From: Bacteroidales bacterium
GTDB taxonomy: Bacteria; Bacteroidota; Bacteroidia; Bacteroidales; UBA932
DNA length: 40,896 nucleotides
Direction of reading: 5' to 3'
Assembly (NCBI GenBank): GCA_017437825.1
Contig: JAFRXC010000052.1
Location: 1-40,896 of the forward strand
The notes below the pieces were generated by a model. It searched no databases and was not told the DNA's origin. It saw nothing but the letters and a program-made list of their open reading frames with translations. Below, in pieces: positions 26,955 to 35,893 of the stretch. A program made the position numbers and the translations under genes. Each line of letters starts with the position of its first letter. Positions within the stretch are counted from its first letter, which is position 1.

Positions 26955-28418
26955 TTACTTGAGGGGAGTGAATCTTCTGAAGTCCCACTTGAAATTGTCG
27001 CTCTTGAAATCGAATTTCGCCAGGGTAGGGGTGGTGTCGCCGAAGCAGACCAGTGCCAGCGGCTCGCTGTGCCCGGGAACCTCCTTTGGCATTATCCTGA
27101 AGGTGCCGTCCGTAAGCTGGTCAATCCTCCAGAGCTGGTTTGCCGCGCCGGTGAACTCAGGTACTGTCTCGACTTCTGCGTCGGGAGTTGCAGCGAGGGC
27201 TCTGTTGGTACCTTCGATGATGATCTTGTAATAAGGGCCTCCAAGGTAGCCGCCAGCCTCGGGAACGGGGATGACTGACCACCTCTGCCAGGTCCTGCCC
27301 ATATGGAATCCGCACCTCGCGTCTATTACGCCCTTTGGCCAGGTATCTATAACTTCAGAGAGTTTCTGCGACTCCAGGCTCACCTTAGGAACGTCGTTGG
27401 CGGTGCGGCTGAATCCGCGCATCGCGTTCTCAGAGCGTATGAAATCCACGGCCAGCTCCAGGGCATATCCGCTTCTCTGGGACTCTATCTCATAGGTGCC
27501 GGGTTCGAAGGCGTCGCCTGCCACCGGCCAGCCGTCCTTCCAGAGGAGGGGCCTCACGCCGAGCACGCTCCTGCCGCTCTGGTCCATGTCAGCCTCCCAG
27601 TGGAATGACAGTTTCTCGACTCCCTCTTCCACGATGAAACGTCCGAAGTGTCCTGGGCCGATGAGACGCAGATCTGAGGTTGCGACAGGTTTGCCGCCGC
27701 CTTCCAGCATCGAGCGCCCTACGTTGTCGATGAAAGGCCCCTGAGGACTTCTGGAACGACCGGCAACTATATTATAGGTGGCGTTCACCCCGTCACAGCA
27801 GGTTCCGTGGGTGCCCAGCAGGTAGTACCAGCCGTCGCGGTAAGCCAGAGTGGCGCCTTCCATGTTCCTTCCTACATCCACGCCGACATTGCCCTCCACG
27901 CGGAAACCAGTCCTGGGGTCGAGTTCGAATATGCGGATGTGACCGAAATAAGTGCCGCAGGCAAGCCACAGCCTTCCCGTAGTGGGATCCAGCATGACGC
28001 CGGGGTCGATGGCGTTGAAATCTTCGTCGATGAGTGATTCGGCGACTTTGACGGCCTCGGTGTATCCGAAGTCAGGGGAGTCGGGGTCCAGGGTCTTGTT
28101 CCACATTGTCATTATAGCGCTGGCGTGTCCGCCGCCGGTTCCGCCACCCGTCGTACCGTATATTACCAGATAGCGGTCTCCAATCTTGATGGCGTCCGGA
28201 GCAGCCCCGCCGCCCGGGCGTACCGCGCCGGAGTTCCAGGTCCAGCCATCCTCGGAGATGAGCCCTCCGCTTCCAGTGCCGAACGTGTAGTATTTCCCGT
28301 CACATTCCACAATGCTGGAGGGGTCGTGAATGTAAGGATTGCCGCTCTGAGCCAGGGCAGAAGCTGAAGCCAGCAGGATTGAAAGGACGCTGGCGATGTT
28401 TTTCATAAGATTTTTCAT
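26955..28418 (-). CDS. GH43-family arabinanase/arabinofuranosidase-like, secreted
   Basis: A 487-residue secreted protein (signal peptide ending near ALAQ, residue 24). A five-bladed propeller of glycoside hydrolase family 43 is indicated by the three acids: Asp32 in YIHDPSSI, Asp138 in NAIDPGVML and Glu187 in GRNMEGATL. The spacing fits endo-1,5-alpha-L-arabinanases. The C-terminal 170 residues contain a beta-rich module ending in NQLWRIDQLTDGTFRI, reminiscent of a ricin-type trefoil or the C-terminal domain of large arabinanases. ATG 28418 is chosen; ATG 28406 also precedes the signal peptide. It is divergent from xylB and probably cotranscribed with the unknown secreted gene. Confidence 0.88.
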   Translation of the reverse strand: MKNLMKNIASVLSILLASASALAQSGNPYIHDPSSIVECDGKYYTFGTGSGGLISEDGWTWNSGAVRPGGGAAPDAIKIGDRYLVIYGTTGGGTGGGHASAIMTMWNKTLDPDSPDFGYTEAVKVAESLIDEDFNAIDPGVMLDPTTGRLWLACGTYFGHIRIFELDPRTGFRVEGNVGVDVGRNMEGATLAYRDGWYYLLGTHGTCCDGVNATYNIVAGRSRSPQGPFIDNVGRSMLEGGGKPVATSDLRLIGPGHFGRFIVEEGVEKLSFHWEADMDQSGRSVLGVRPLLWKDGWPVAGDAFEPGTYEIESQRSGYALELAVDFIRSENAMRGFSRTANDVPKVSLESQKLSEVIDTWPKGVIDARCGFHMGRTWQRWSVIPVPEAGGYLGGPYYKIIIEGTNRALAATPDAEVETVPEFTGAANQLWRIDQLTDGTFRIMPKEVPGHSEPLALVCFGDTTPTLAKFDFKSDNFKWDFRRFTPLK

Positions 28419-28444
28419 ATTGCTGAAAATAATAAATATTTTGT

Positions 28445-28452
28445 TATCTTTG
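28445..28452 (+). promoter_or_regulatory. Candidate -7 box of xylBA
   Basis: TATCTTTG is a full match to the -7 consensus, 29 nt before the xylB ATG. TTG at 28420-28422 is a possible -33 element with a slightly long 22-nt spacer. A perfect 14-bp palindrome, TTATTAATTAATAA (28467-28480), lies between the box and the ATG and could be an operator or only AT-rich leader. Confidence 0.65.
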
Positions 28453-28481
28453 TTAAGATTTACCAATTATTAATTAATAAC

Positions 28482-29957
28482 ATGTATTCTTTAGGTATTG
28501 ATATAGGCTCTTCATCCATAAAGGTCTCTTTATTGGACATCGAAAAAGGCGAGTGCCTGGCTTCATCTACTAACCCTACCGCAGAAATGAAAATATCTTC
28601 CCCTGTAAAAGGCTGGGCCGAGCAGGACCCCATGCTCTGGTGGAAGTATATTTGCGACGGCGTGCAGGACATCGGACTTCAGTATGACCTCAAGAAGGTC
28701 GCATGCATCGGTATCACATACCAGATGCACGGTCTGGTGGCTGTCGACAAGGACATCCATCCTCTGCGCGACGCCATCATCTGGTGCGACTCCCGCGCGG
28801 TAGCTATTGGAGAAGAGGCTCTCGCTGCAATCGGACAGGAAAAATGTGTAACCCATCTGCTCAACTCCCCGGGTAACTTCACGGCATCCAAGCTTGCTTG
28901 GGTAAAGCGCAACGAGCCCGAGCTTTACGAGAAGGTGTACCGTTTCATGCTTCCCGGAGACTATATCAACTATCTTCTCACCGGTGACGTCACAACAACG
29001 GAGACAGGTCTTTCAGAGCAGATCCTCTGGGACTTCAAGAAGAACTCCAGGGCAGACTTCGTAGCCGAGTACTACGGAATAGATACCGCCATGATTCCGG
29101 ACATCGCCCCTTCTATCGGCATTGCCGGAAAGACCACCGCAAAGATTGAGGGCCTCCTTGGAATCCCTCAGGGAACCCCTGTCGCTTACCGTGCCGGAGA
29201 CCAACCAAACAACGCCTTCTCGCTCAACGTACTCAACCCTGGAGAGGTTGCCGCAACTGGAGGCACCAGCGGAGTAGTATACGCTGTTACTGACAAGCGT
29301 CTTGCCGACCCTCAGTTCCGCGTCAACAACTTCCTTCATGTCAACCACTCTGCAGATCAGAACCGCTACGGCGTACTCCTCTGCATCAATGGTACCGGAA
29401 TCCTCAATTCCTGGGTAAGGCGCAATATCGCCCCGGATATGACATACAGCCAGATGAACATCATAGCCGACAGCATCCCCGTAGGATCTGACGGTCTTCT
29501 CATGCTCCCGTTCGGAAACGGCGCGGAGAGAGTTCTGGGCAACCGCCAGGTAGGTGCCGGCATCGCCGGAATAGACCTGGTCCGCCACTCATCCGCACAT
29601 ATCATCAGGGCAGCCCAGGAAGGCATCGCCTTCTCGTTCCGCTACGGACTTGACATCATCAAGGAACTCGGAATGTCCACCAAGGTCATCCACGCCGGAA
29701 AGGCCAACCTGTTCCTGAGTCCTATCTTCCGCCGCACGCTGGCAACCCTGTGCGATGCATCCATAGAGATCCTGAGCACTGACGGAGCCCTTGGAGCAGC
29801 ACGTGGAGCAGCCCTCGGCGCCGGCTTCTACAAGAATGCTAAGGAAGCGTTCGCCAACCTTCAGAAAGAGGGCGAGGTGGCTCCTGTAGCAGAGTGGAAG
29901 CAGCCTCTTGAGGAAGCCTATGGCAAATGGAAAGAATATCTTAACAAATCACTTTAA
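28482..29957 (+). CDS. xylB: Xylulokinase
   Basis: A 491-residue FGGY-family sugar kinase that phosphorylates D-xylulose to xylulose-5-phosphate. Signatures: N-terminal phosphate loop GIDIGSSSIKVSL, the xylulokinase-specific QMHG (in ITYQMHGLV), WCDSRA, and the catalytic base Asp240 in YRAGDQPNNAF. The ATP-site region ATGGTSGV and the C-terminal DGALGAARGAALGAG are also present. Length is normal. It is followed after 17 nt by xylA. Confidence 0.96.
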   Translation: MYSLGIDIGSSSIKVSLLDIEKGECLASSTNPTAEMKISSPVKGWAEQDPMLWWKYICDGVQDIGLQYDLKKVACIGITYQMHGLVAVDKDIHPLRDAIIWCDSRAVAIGEEALAAIGQEKCVTHLLNSPGNFTASKLAWVKRNEPELYEKVYRFMLPGDYINYLLTGDVTTTETGLSEQILWDFKKNSRADFVAEYYGIDTAMIPDIAPSIGIAGKTTAKIEGLLGIPQGTPVAYRAGDQPNNAFSLNVLNPGEVAATGGTSGVVYAVTDKRLADPQFRVNNFLHVNHSADQNRYGVLLCINGTGILNSWVRRNIAPDMTYSQMNIIADSIPVGSDGLLMLPFGNGAERVLGNRQVGAGIAGIDLVRHSSAHIIRAAQEGIAFSFRYGLDIIKELGMSTKVIHAGKANLFLSPIFRRTLATLCDASIEILSTDGALGAARGAALGAGFYKNAKEAFANLQKEGEVAPVAEWKQPLEEAYGKWKEYLNKSL

Positions 29958-29974
29958 TATTTTAACAATCAATT

Positions 29975-31288
29975 ATGGCTAACAAAGAATACTTCCCTAT
30001 GGTAGGGAAAATCCCATTCGAAGGCAAGGCTTCCAAAAACCCTATGGCCTTCCATTACTACGATCCTGAGAAGGTTGTATGCGGAAAGAAAATGAAGGAC
30101 TGGCTCAAGTTCGCAATGGCATGGTGGCACACTCTGTGCGCAGAGGGCAGCGACCAGTTCGGCGGCACAACAAAGTCTTTCCCCTGGAATGCAGACTCAG
30201 ATCCTATCCAGGTAGCAAAGAACAAAGTTGACGCAGGCTTCGAGCTCATGCAGAAACTCGGAATCGGTTACTACTGCTTCCACGATATCGACCTCGTAGC
30301 AGAGGCTGACACAATCGAGGAGTATGAGAAGAACCTCAAGGAGGTCGTAGCATACCTTAAGAAGAAACAGGCCGAGACCGGCATCAAGCTTCTCTGGGGC
30401 ACAGCTAACGTATTCGGACACAAGCGCTATATGAACGGCGCATCCACCAACCCTGACTTCGACGTTGCAGCTCGCGCAATGGTTCAGATCAAGAACGCTA
30501 TCGACGCAACAATCGAGCTTGGCGGTGAGTGCTACGTATTCTGGGGCGGTCGCGAGGGTTACATGAGCCTCCTGAACACCGATATGAAGCGTGAGAAAGA
30601 GCATATGGCTACAATGCTCAAGATGGCTCGTGACTATGCACGCGCAAAGGGATTCAAGGGCAAATTCCTCATCGAGCCTAAGCCGATGGAGCCTACAAAG
30701 CACCAGTATGACGTTGACGCCGAGACCGTTATCGGATTCCTCCGCGCAAACGGACTCGACAAGGACTTCATGCTCAACATCGAGGTTAACCACGCTACTC
30801 TCGCAGGACACACATTCGAGCACGAGCTCCAGGCAGCCGCTGACGCAGGCCTTCTCGGAAGCATCGACGCAAACCGCGGTGACTACCAGAACGGTTGGGA
30901 TACAGACCAGTTCCCTATCGACATCTACGAGCTTGTTCAGGCTATGCTGGTTATCATCCGTAACGGCGGCCTCGTAGGAGGAAGCAACTTCGACTCCAAG
31001 AATCGTCGTAACTCAACTGACCTTGACGACATCGTGCTTGCACACGTTTCAGGAATGGACGTAATGGCACGCGCTCTTGAGGTAGCTGCTGACATTCTCC
31101 AGAATTCTCCTCTCGAGCAGATGCGCAAGGAGCGTTACGCTTCTTACGACAAGGGCGTTGGTAAGGACTTCGAGGATGGCAAGCTCACACTCGAGGATGC
31201 AGTTGCATACGCAAAGAAGAACGGAGAGCCCAAGCAGACTTCAGGAAAGCAGGAGCTTTACGAGACCCTCATCAACCTGTACATCTAA
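29975..31288 (+). CDS. xylA: Xylose isomerase
   Basis: A 437-residue class II xylose isomerase converting D-xylose to D-xylulose. Catalytic His103 and Asp106 lie in YCFHDID. Metal ligands include Glu234 in LIEPKP, the E and H of [17 protein letters not shown], and the Asp in SIDANRGD. The substrate loop WGGREGY is present. Codon use is more biased than in neighbouring genes (GCA/GCT for Ala, CGC/CGT for Arg, CTC for Leu), as expected for a strongly expressed gene. A hairpin terminator follows. Confidence 0.98.
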   Translation: MANKEYFPMVGKIPFEGKASKNPMAFHYYDPEKVVCGKKMKDWLKFAMAWWHTLCAEGSDQFGGTTKSFPWNADSDPIQVAKNKVDAGFELMQKLGIGYYCFHDIDLVAEADTIEEYEKNLKEVVAYLKKKQAETGIKLLWGTANVFGHKRYMNGASTNPDFDVAARAMVQIKNAIDATIELGGECYVFWGGREGYMSLLNTDMKREKEHMATMLKMARDYARAKGFKGKFLIEPKPMEPTKHQYDVDAETVIGFLRANGLDKDFMLNIEVNHATLAGHTFEHELQAAADAGLLGSIDANRGDYQNGWDTDQFPIDIYELVQAMLVIIRNGGLVGGSNFDSKNRRNSTDLDDIVLAHVSGMDVMARALEVAADILQNSPLEQMRKERYASYDKGVGKDFEDGKLTLEDAVAYAKKNGEPKQTSGKQELYETLINLYI

Positions 31289-31311
31289 TTAACAGATTAC
31301 ATACTAAAGAT

Positions 31312-31339
31312 TTAAAGCCCGCTTCACAGCGGGCTTTAA
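31312..31339. terminator. Hairpin terminator after xylA (usable on both strands)
   Basis: An 11-bp perfect stem TTAAAGCCCGC (31312-31322) with its complement at 31329-31339 encloses a 6-nt loop. The G/C core flanked by A/T ends gives a T-rich tail on both strands, stronger on the minus strand where TTTAAATCTTT follows. It closes xylBA and could also end the minus-strand transcript described at 31312-31428. Confidence 0.75.
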
Positions 31340-31428
31340 TGGTTAGTTAGTAGTGTATTACCTTAAAGAAGGCTAATTATGTTGGTTAGAATTATTCTTT
31401 CGTGAGCGATTTATATCGTTTTAATTCT
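31312..31428 (-). ncRNA. Candidate intergenic small RNA, about 115 nt
   Basis: A complete minus-strand promoter (31433-31463) lies just after trmD and points into 90 bp of non-coding, A/T-rich sequence that ends in the shared hairpin terminator. No gene follows in that direction before xylA in antisense. Promoter plus terminator with no reading frame between them is the layout of a small RNA. The only other local fold I see is a weak AGAAT/ATTCT stem. The start is estimated from the promoter; no family is recognised. Confidence 0.4.
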
Positions 31429-31432
31429 GTTG

Positions 31433-31463
31433 CAAAGATAAGCCTATTTTTCATATCTGCAAA
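31433..31463 (-). promoter_or_regulatory. Orphan consensus promoter between trmD and xylA
   Basis: On the minus strand there is TTTG (31460-31463), a 19-nt spacer and TATCTTTG (31433-31440). Both boxes and the spacing match the Bacteroidetes consensus. There is no coding sequence downstream on this strand. Confidence 0.6.
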
Positions 31464-31501
31464 AGAAATTGAAAAAAATCAAGAAAAATTTTCTATTGAT
31501 T

Positions 31502-32185
31502 TTAAAAATTTTTAGAAAGTAGGTTCGGGCGCAACTCCTTTGTTCTCTCCAGCGCCTGTTCTTCCTGCCACTCCCTTATAAGCTTCGGATTTCCGCTGAG
31601 GAGCACGTCCGGGACCTTCCAGCCGTTGTACTCGGCGGGGCGGGTGTAGACGGGAGGGGAGAGCAGGTCGTCCTGGAAGGAATCGCTGAGGGCGGAAGTC
31701 TCGTCGGTGAGAGCGCCGGGTATGAGGCGGACTATGGAGTCGGCCACCACGGCGGCGGGAATCTCGCCACCGCTCAGGACATAGTCCCCAATTGAGATTT
31801 CCCTTGTGACAAGGTGCTCGCGGATGCGGTGGTCGATGCCCTTGTAGTGTCCGCAGAGCAGAATGATGTTCTCCTTGAGGGAGAGTTCGTTGGCTATTCC
31901 CTGGCTGAGAAGCTCGCCGTCAGGGGACATATATATGATCTCGTCGTAATTGCGTTCCGACTTGAGCTTCTCAATCATCTTGAAGACAGGCTCAACCATC
32001 ATCACCATTCCGGCATCGCCTCCGTAGCAGTAGTCGTCCACCTGTCTGTGAGGACCCAGGCCGTACTTGCGGATGTTGTGCACTTGGATTTCCACGAGGC
32101 CTTTCTTGATGGCCCTTCCCACTATGGAATGGCTCAGGGGACTGTCCAGAAGTTCCGGAACGACGGTGAGTATGTCTATTCTCAT
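31502..32185 (-). CDS. trmD: tRNA (guanine-37-N1)-methyltransferase
   Basis: A 227-residue SPOUT-class enzyme that methylates G37 of tRNAs to prevent frameshifting. Visible motifs: [25 protein letters not shown] start, GGDAGMVM (55-62), the knot [12 protein letters not shown] (110-121), [10 protein letters not shown] (132-141) and the catalytic Asp in ALSDSF (Asp168). Full length. Its ATG is 20 nt downstream of a TATTTTTG box (32206-32213, minus). Confidence 0.97.
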   Translation of the reverse strand: MRIDILTVVPELLDSPLSHSIVGRAIKKGLVEIQVHNIRKYGLGPHRQVDDYCYGGDAGMVMMVEPVFKMIEKLKSERNYDEIIYMSPDGELLSQGIANELSLKENIILLCGHYKGIDHRIREHLVTREISIGDYVLSGGEIPAAVVADSIVRLIPGALTDETSALSDSFQDDLLSPPVYTRPAEYNGWKVPDVLLSGNPKLIREWQEEQALERTKELRPNLLSKNF

Positions 32186-32205
32186 AAATAATGGTTTACC
32201 TGACG

Positions 32206-32213
32206 CAAAAATA
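32206..32213 (-). promoter_or_regulatory. Candidate -7 box of trmD
   Basis: Minus-strand TATTTTTG matches TAnnTTTG and lies 20 nt upstream of the trmD ATG. No convincing -33 element was found. Confidence 0.5.
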
Positions 32214-32235
32214 GCAAATACTTCAAAAATTTAGG

Positions 32236-32243
32236 TATATTTG
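32236..32243 (+). promoter_or_regulatory. Candidate -7 box of the DUF349/yidC unit
   Basis: TATATTTG matches TAnnTTTG and lies 26 nt before the ATG at 32270. It is divergent from the trmD box, with 22 bp between them. Confidence 0.6.
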
Positions 32244-32269
32244 TCTTTCAATACAATAATTAATCTTTA

Positions 32270-34030
32270 ATGGAAATGAGTGAAAATATTATTCCTGATG
32301 TGCTGGAAAAGGCATCAGATGTACTTGAGACCGCGACCACCGAAGTAGAGCAGAAAGTTGAGGCATCCGTAAACTATGCCGATATGACATTCAAGGAACT
32401 TCTGGACTCCTTCCAGGAAATCTTCAGCGACGAGCAGAAGATGAAAAGGCAGAAGGAACTGGAGGCAATCCGCACCGCATTCTACAAGAAGCTGGGCAAG
32501 GAAAAGACGGAAGAGAACCCCCTTACAGAGATAGAGGAGTCCTTCAAGTCTTTATATGACGATTACAAGAAAGAGCGTGCGGAATACAACAAGCTTCTGG
32601 ACAAGGAGAGGGCTGAGAACCTGGAGAAGAAGAAAGCTGTCCTGGAAGACCTCAAGGCTCTTGTGGAGGCGCAGGAAGACATCAGCGCCACATTCCCCGC
32701 ATTCCGCGAAATCCAGAACCGATGGAGAGAGATAGGCCCTGTACCTGTAACCAGTTTCAGGGACATCAACGATACATACCAGTACTATGTCGTCAAGTTC
32801 TACGACATGGTCAAGATAAACCACGAACTTCGCGACCTCGACTTCAAGAAGAACCTTGAGGTCAAGGAAGCCTTCTGCGAGGCTGCTGAGAAACTCGCCG
32901 ACAACCCCAATGTCGTAGAGGCCTTCCGCGAGCTTCAGAAACTGCACGAGCAGTGGAAAGAGTACGGCCCCGTAGCCAAGGAGTACAGAGACTCCATATG
33001 GGACCGCTTCAAGGCTGCCACCGCAGTCATCAACAAGAAGTACCAGGCTCACTTCGAATCCCTCAAAGGCGTACAGGCCGACAACCTTGCTGCCAAGACC
33101 GTTCTCTGCGAGAAGGTCGAGGCCATAGCCGACAAGGCCGAGGCCGGCGGAATCTCTTCCAACGAGTGGAACGCCCTGGCAAAGCAGATAGAGGATATCC
33201 AGAAAGAGTGGAAGACCATAGGCTTCGCCTCCAAGAAGGATAACCAGAAGATCTACGACCGCTTCCGCGCCGCCTGCGACCGCTTCTACCTCAAGAAGCG
33301 TGAGTTCTACGAGGCCTACAAGGGCATAATGCAGGACAACCTCCAGAAGAAGGTGGAGATTGTAGAGCAGGTGGAGGCCCTCAAGAGCAGCACCGAGTGG
33401 AAGAAGACCACCGACCAGATAATCCAGCTCCAGAAGCAGTGGCAGGAGATAGGCCCCGTCGCCCACAAGAAGGGAGACCAGCTCTGGAAGCGCTTCCGCG
33501 CCGCCTGCGACGAATTCTTCTCCGAGAGAGACAAGAACGCCAAGCCCGAGAACGACTACCACGCCAACCTCAAGGCCAAGAAGAAGATCATCGAAGAGAT
33601 AAACACATACGAACTCTCTGACGACGCTGCTGCAAACGAGGCCGCCGCAGCCGACTTCAACCAGAAGTGGCAGAGCATAGGATTCGTTCCGTTCAAGGAG
33701 AAAGAGAAGATCAACCAGGCCTTCAAGGACGCCTTCCAGGCAAAGTTCCCCTCATTCAGCTACAGGGGAGGAAAGAGGAATCAGGGCAGGCCTTCACAGA
33801 AGGCTCCCCGCTCAGAGAAAGACATTCTTATCCAGCAGTATAATACTCTCCAGCAGGATATCGACACTTACGAGAACAATATCGGATTCTTTGCAATGTC
33901 CAAGAATTCCGAGCCTCTCATCAAGCAGATGAGGGAGAAGATCGAAGTTGCCAAGGAAGAGCTCAAGGCCCTTCAGGACAAGATCCGCCAGATGGAGCAG
34001 GCCGAGGCAGAAAAAGAACAGGAGCAGTAG
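32270..34030 (+). CDS. DUF349 repeat protein
   Basis: A 586-residue cytoplasmic protein of charged helices built from five DUF349 repeats. Each is marked by a Trp-Gly motif: RWREIGPVP, QWKEYGPVA, EWKTIGFAS, QWQEIGPVA and KWQSIGFVP. An acidic N-terminal extension (about 1-60) and a C-terminal coiled coil (about 520-586, Lys/Glu/Gln-rich) flank the repeats. The function of the family is poorly known. It stands first in a unit with yidC 3 nt downstream. ATG 32276 is an alternative start. Confidence 0.9.
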   Translation: MEMSENIIPDVLEKASDVLETATTEVEQKVEASVNYADMTFKELLDSFQEIFSDEQKMKRQKELEAIRTAFYKKLGKEKTEENPLTEIEESFKSLYDDYKKERAEYNKLLDKERAENLEKKKAVLEDLKALVEAQEDISATFPAFREIQNRWREIGPVPVTSFRDINDTYQYYVVKFYDMVKINHELRDLDFKKNLEVKEAFCEAAEKLADNPNVVEAFRELQKLHEQWKEYGPVAKEYRDSIWDRFKAATAVINKKYQAHFESLKGVQADNLAAKTVLCEKVEAIADKAEAGGISSNEWNALAKQIEDIQKEWKTIGFASKKDNQKIYDRFRAACDRFYLKKREFYEAYKGIMQDNLQKKVEIVEQVEALKSSTEWKKTTDQIIQLQKQWQEIGPVAHKKGDQLWKRFRAACDEFFSERDKNAKPENDYHANLKAKKKIIEEINTYELSDDAAANEAAAADFNQKWQSIGFVPFKEKEKINQAFKDAFQAKFPSFSYRGGKRNQGRPSQKAPRSEKDILIQQYNTLQQDIDTYENNIGFFAMSKNSEPLIKQMREKIEVAKEELKALQDKIRQMEQAEAEKEQEQ

Positions 34031-34033
34031 GAT

Positions 34034-35893
34034 ATGGATAAGAATTCTATCGTAGGACTGATTCTCATCGCGATGGTCCTTTTCGGATTCACCTATGTCC
34101 AGAGAAGGAGATACGAAAACGAACTTGCAAAACACCCGGAACTGGCGCAGGAGCAGACAGCCGCGCAGGAGCAGCAGGCCGCTTCACAGCCTGAGGCCCA
34201 GCTGGGCGTAACCTCCGAAGAGACCCCTGCTGCACAGCAGGCAACCATCTTCAAGGATTCCCTCCTTGAAAACGCCTATACTTCCGAGGCGGTGCTCTAT
34301 ACCCTGGAGAACGACCTTCTTTCAGTGGTGTTCACCAGCAAGGGAGCCCAGCCCTATTCAGCCCGAATAAAGAACTACACCAATTACGACAAGACAGACC
34401 TGTACCTCTTCAAGGACGGTCAGAACAAATATGAGGTGAGCGTATACGCCGGCGAGGCCATCAAGACCTCCGACTTCGTATTCGACCTGGTAGAAAGTTC
34501 CAATACCCGCCTGGTGTTCAGGCTCCCGTTCAGCGGGGGAGGATACATCCAGCAGGAATATGAACTCCCTGCCGACTCCTATATGATGTCCAGCAAGCTT
34601 TCCTTCGTCGGAATGAACGGCGTCATCCCTCAGAACGTGGCCAACGTGGATATTGACTTCGCCACTGTGGTGCCCAGGATGGAGAAGGGATTCAAGAACG
34701 AGTCCCAGTACTCCAAACTGGACTACTACTTCGACGGAGAGAAGAAACCTGTTGAAATGGGCCGAGGCCGCAATTCCTCCAAGCGCATTGACTCCCGCCT
34801 GTCCTGGTTCGCATTCCAGCAGCAGTTCTTCAGTTACATAGTACGCGCGCACGAGGGCTTCTCCCTTGGAGACCTGTCCATCGACTTCTTCTCCCAGGAC
34901 GACCCCTCCCGCAACCTGATGACCTGCAAGGCTCAGATGAGGATGGAGCTTCCGCGTCAGAACCCCGGGGACATGGCAATGGAGTTCGATATGTATATGG
35001 GCCCCAACCATTACCAGACTCTACAGTCCTATGACCAGAAATACGAGAAGATAATCCCTCTGGGAGGATGGCTCGTAGGCTGGTTCACCAGGTTCGTCAT
35101 AATCCCTATGTTCAACTTCTTCCACCGCTTCATCGGAAGCTATGGTTTGATCATACTCCTGATGACACTGGTAATAAAGCTGGTGGTGCTTCCGTTCACT
35201 TACAAGTCCTTCGCCTCCTCAGCCAAGATGGCTGCCCTGAGGCCGTTCATGGACAAGATAAACGCCAAGTATCCCAAGCAGGAAGACGCCATGAAGAAGC
35301 AGCAGGCAACCATGGACCTGTACAAGCGGGCCGGAGTGAGTCCTATGGGAGGCTGCCTCCCGACTCTCCTTACATTCCCTATCCTTTGGGCAATGTTCCG
35401 CTTCTTCCCGGCATCCATCGAGCTGCGCCAGCAGCCGTTCCTGTGGGCAAAGGACCTTTCTGCTTACGATTCCATCATTGACTTCGGCCGCAGGATCCCT
35501 CTGCTTGGAGACCACCTGTCTCTGTTCGCCCTCCTTATGGCCGTCGTGATGTGGGTATACTCCAAGTACACCCTCTCCAGCCAGCCCAACTCGGATGATC
35601 CCAGCGCTCAGAGCATGCGTTTCATGAGCCTCTGGATGATGCCTATAATGATGTTCTTCATATGTAACAACCTGTCCTCCGCACTCAGCTACTACTACCT
35701 GCTTTCCCAGCTCATAGCAATGCTTGAGATCTGGATAATCCGCAAGTTCATCGTTAAGCCAGAGGCAGTTGTTGAAAAAGTGAAGGCGTCCGAAGGAAAG
35801 CCCGTTCCAAAGTCAAAGTTCCAGCAGAGGCTGGAAGAGGCCCAGAGGATGCAGCAACAACAGATGCGCAACCAACAAAACAAGAAGAGATAA
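34034..35893 (+). CDS. yidC: Membrane protein insertase YidC
   Basis: A 619-residue inner-membrane insertase that acts with or without SecYEG. An N-terminal anchor helix (about 5-21) is followed by a Gln/Ala-rich linker and a large periplasmic beta domain (about 60-350). The 60-kDa inner-membrane core then follows with FFHRFIGSYGLIILLMTLVIKLVVLPFTYKS and the cytoplasmic hairpin SAKMAALRPFMDKINAKYP. The conserved GVSPMGGCLPTLLTFPILWAMF comes next. The basic, Gln-rich C-terminal tail is typical of the family. Length is normal for Bacteroidota. Confidence 0.96.
   Translation: MDKNSIVGLILIAMVLFGFTYVQRRRYENELAKHPELAQEQTAAQEQQAASQPEAQLGVTSEETPAAQQATIFKDSLLENAYTSEAVLYTLENDLLSVVFTSKGAQPYSARIKNYTNYDKTDLYLFKDGQNKYEVSVYAGEAIKTSDFVFDLVESSNTRLVFRLPFSGGGYIQQEYELPADSYMMSSKLSFVGMNGVIPQNVANVDIDFATVVPRMEKGFKNESQYSKLDYYFDGEKKPVEMGRGRNSSKRIDSRLSWFAFQQQFFSYIVRAHEGFSLGDLSIDFFSQDDPSRNLMTCKAQMRMELPRQNPGDMAMEFDMYMGPNHYQTLQSYDQKYEKIIPLGGWLVGWFTRFVIIPMFNFFHRFIGSYGLIILLMTLVIKLVVLPFTYKSFASSAKMAALRPFMDKINAKYPKQEDAMKKQQATMDLYKRAGVSPMGGCLPTLLTFPILWAMFRFFPASIELRQQPFLWAKDLSAYDSIIDFGRRIPLLGDHLSLFALLMAVVMWVYSKYTLSSQPNSDDPSAQSMRFMSLWMMPIMMFFICNNLSSALSYYYLLSQLIAMLEIWIIRKFIVKPEAVVEKVKASEGKPVPKSKFQQRLEEAQRMQQQQMRNQQNKKR

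Noticed and set aside
21570..31288. Classical polysaccharide utilisation locus
   Set aside because: No SusC/SusD pair, hybrid two-component sensor or other regulator is present, so it is described only as a pentose/xylan gene cluster.
32552..33562. 336-codon Leu/Val-rich open frame on the minus strand that looks membrane-like
   Set aside because: It is the reverse of the charged DUF349 repeats; Lys/Glu codons read backwards give Leu/Phe/Val.
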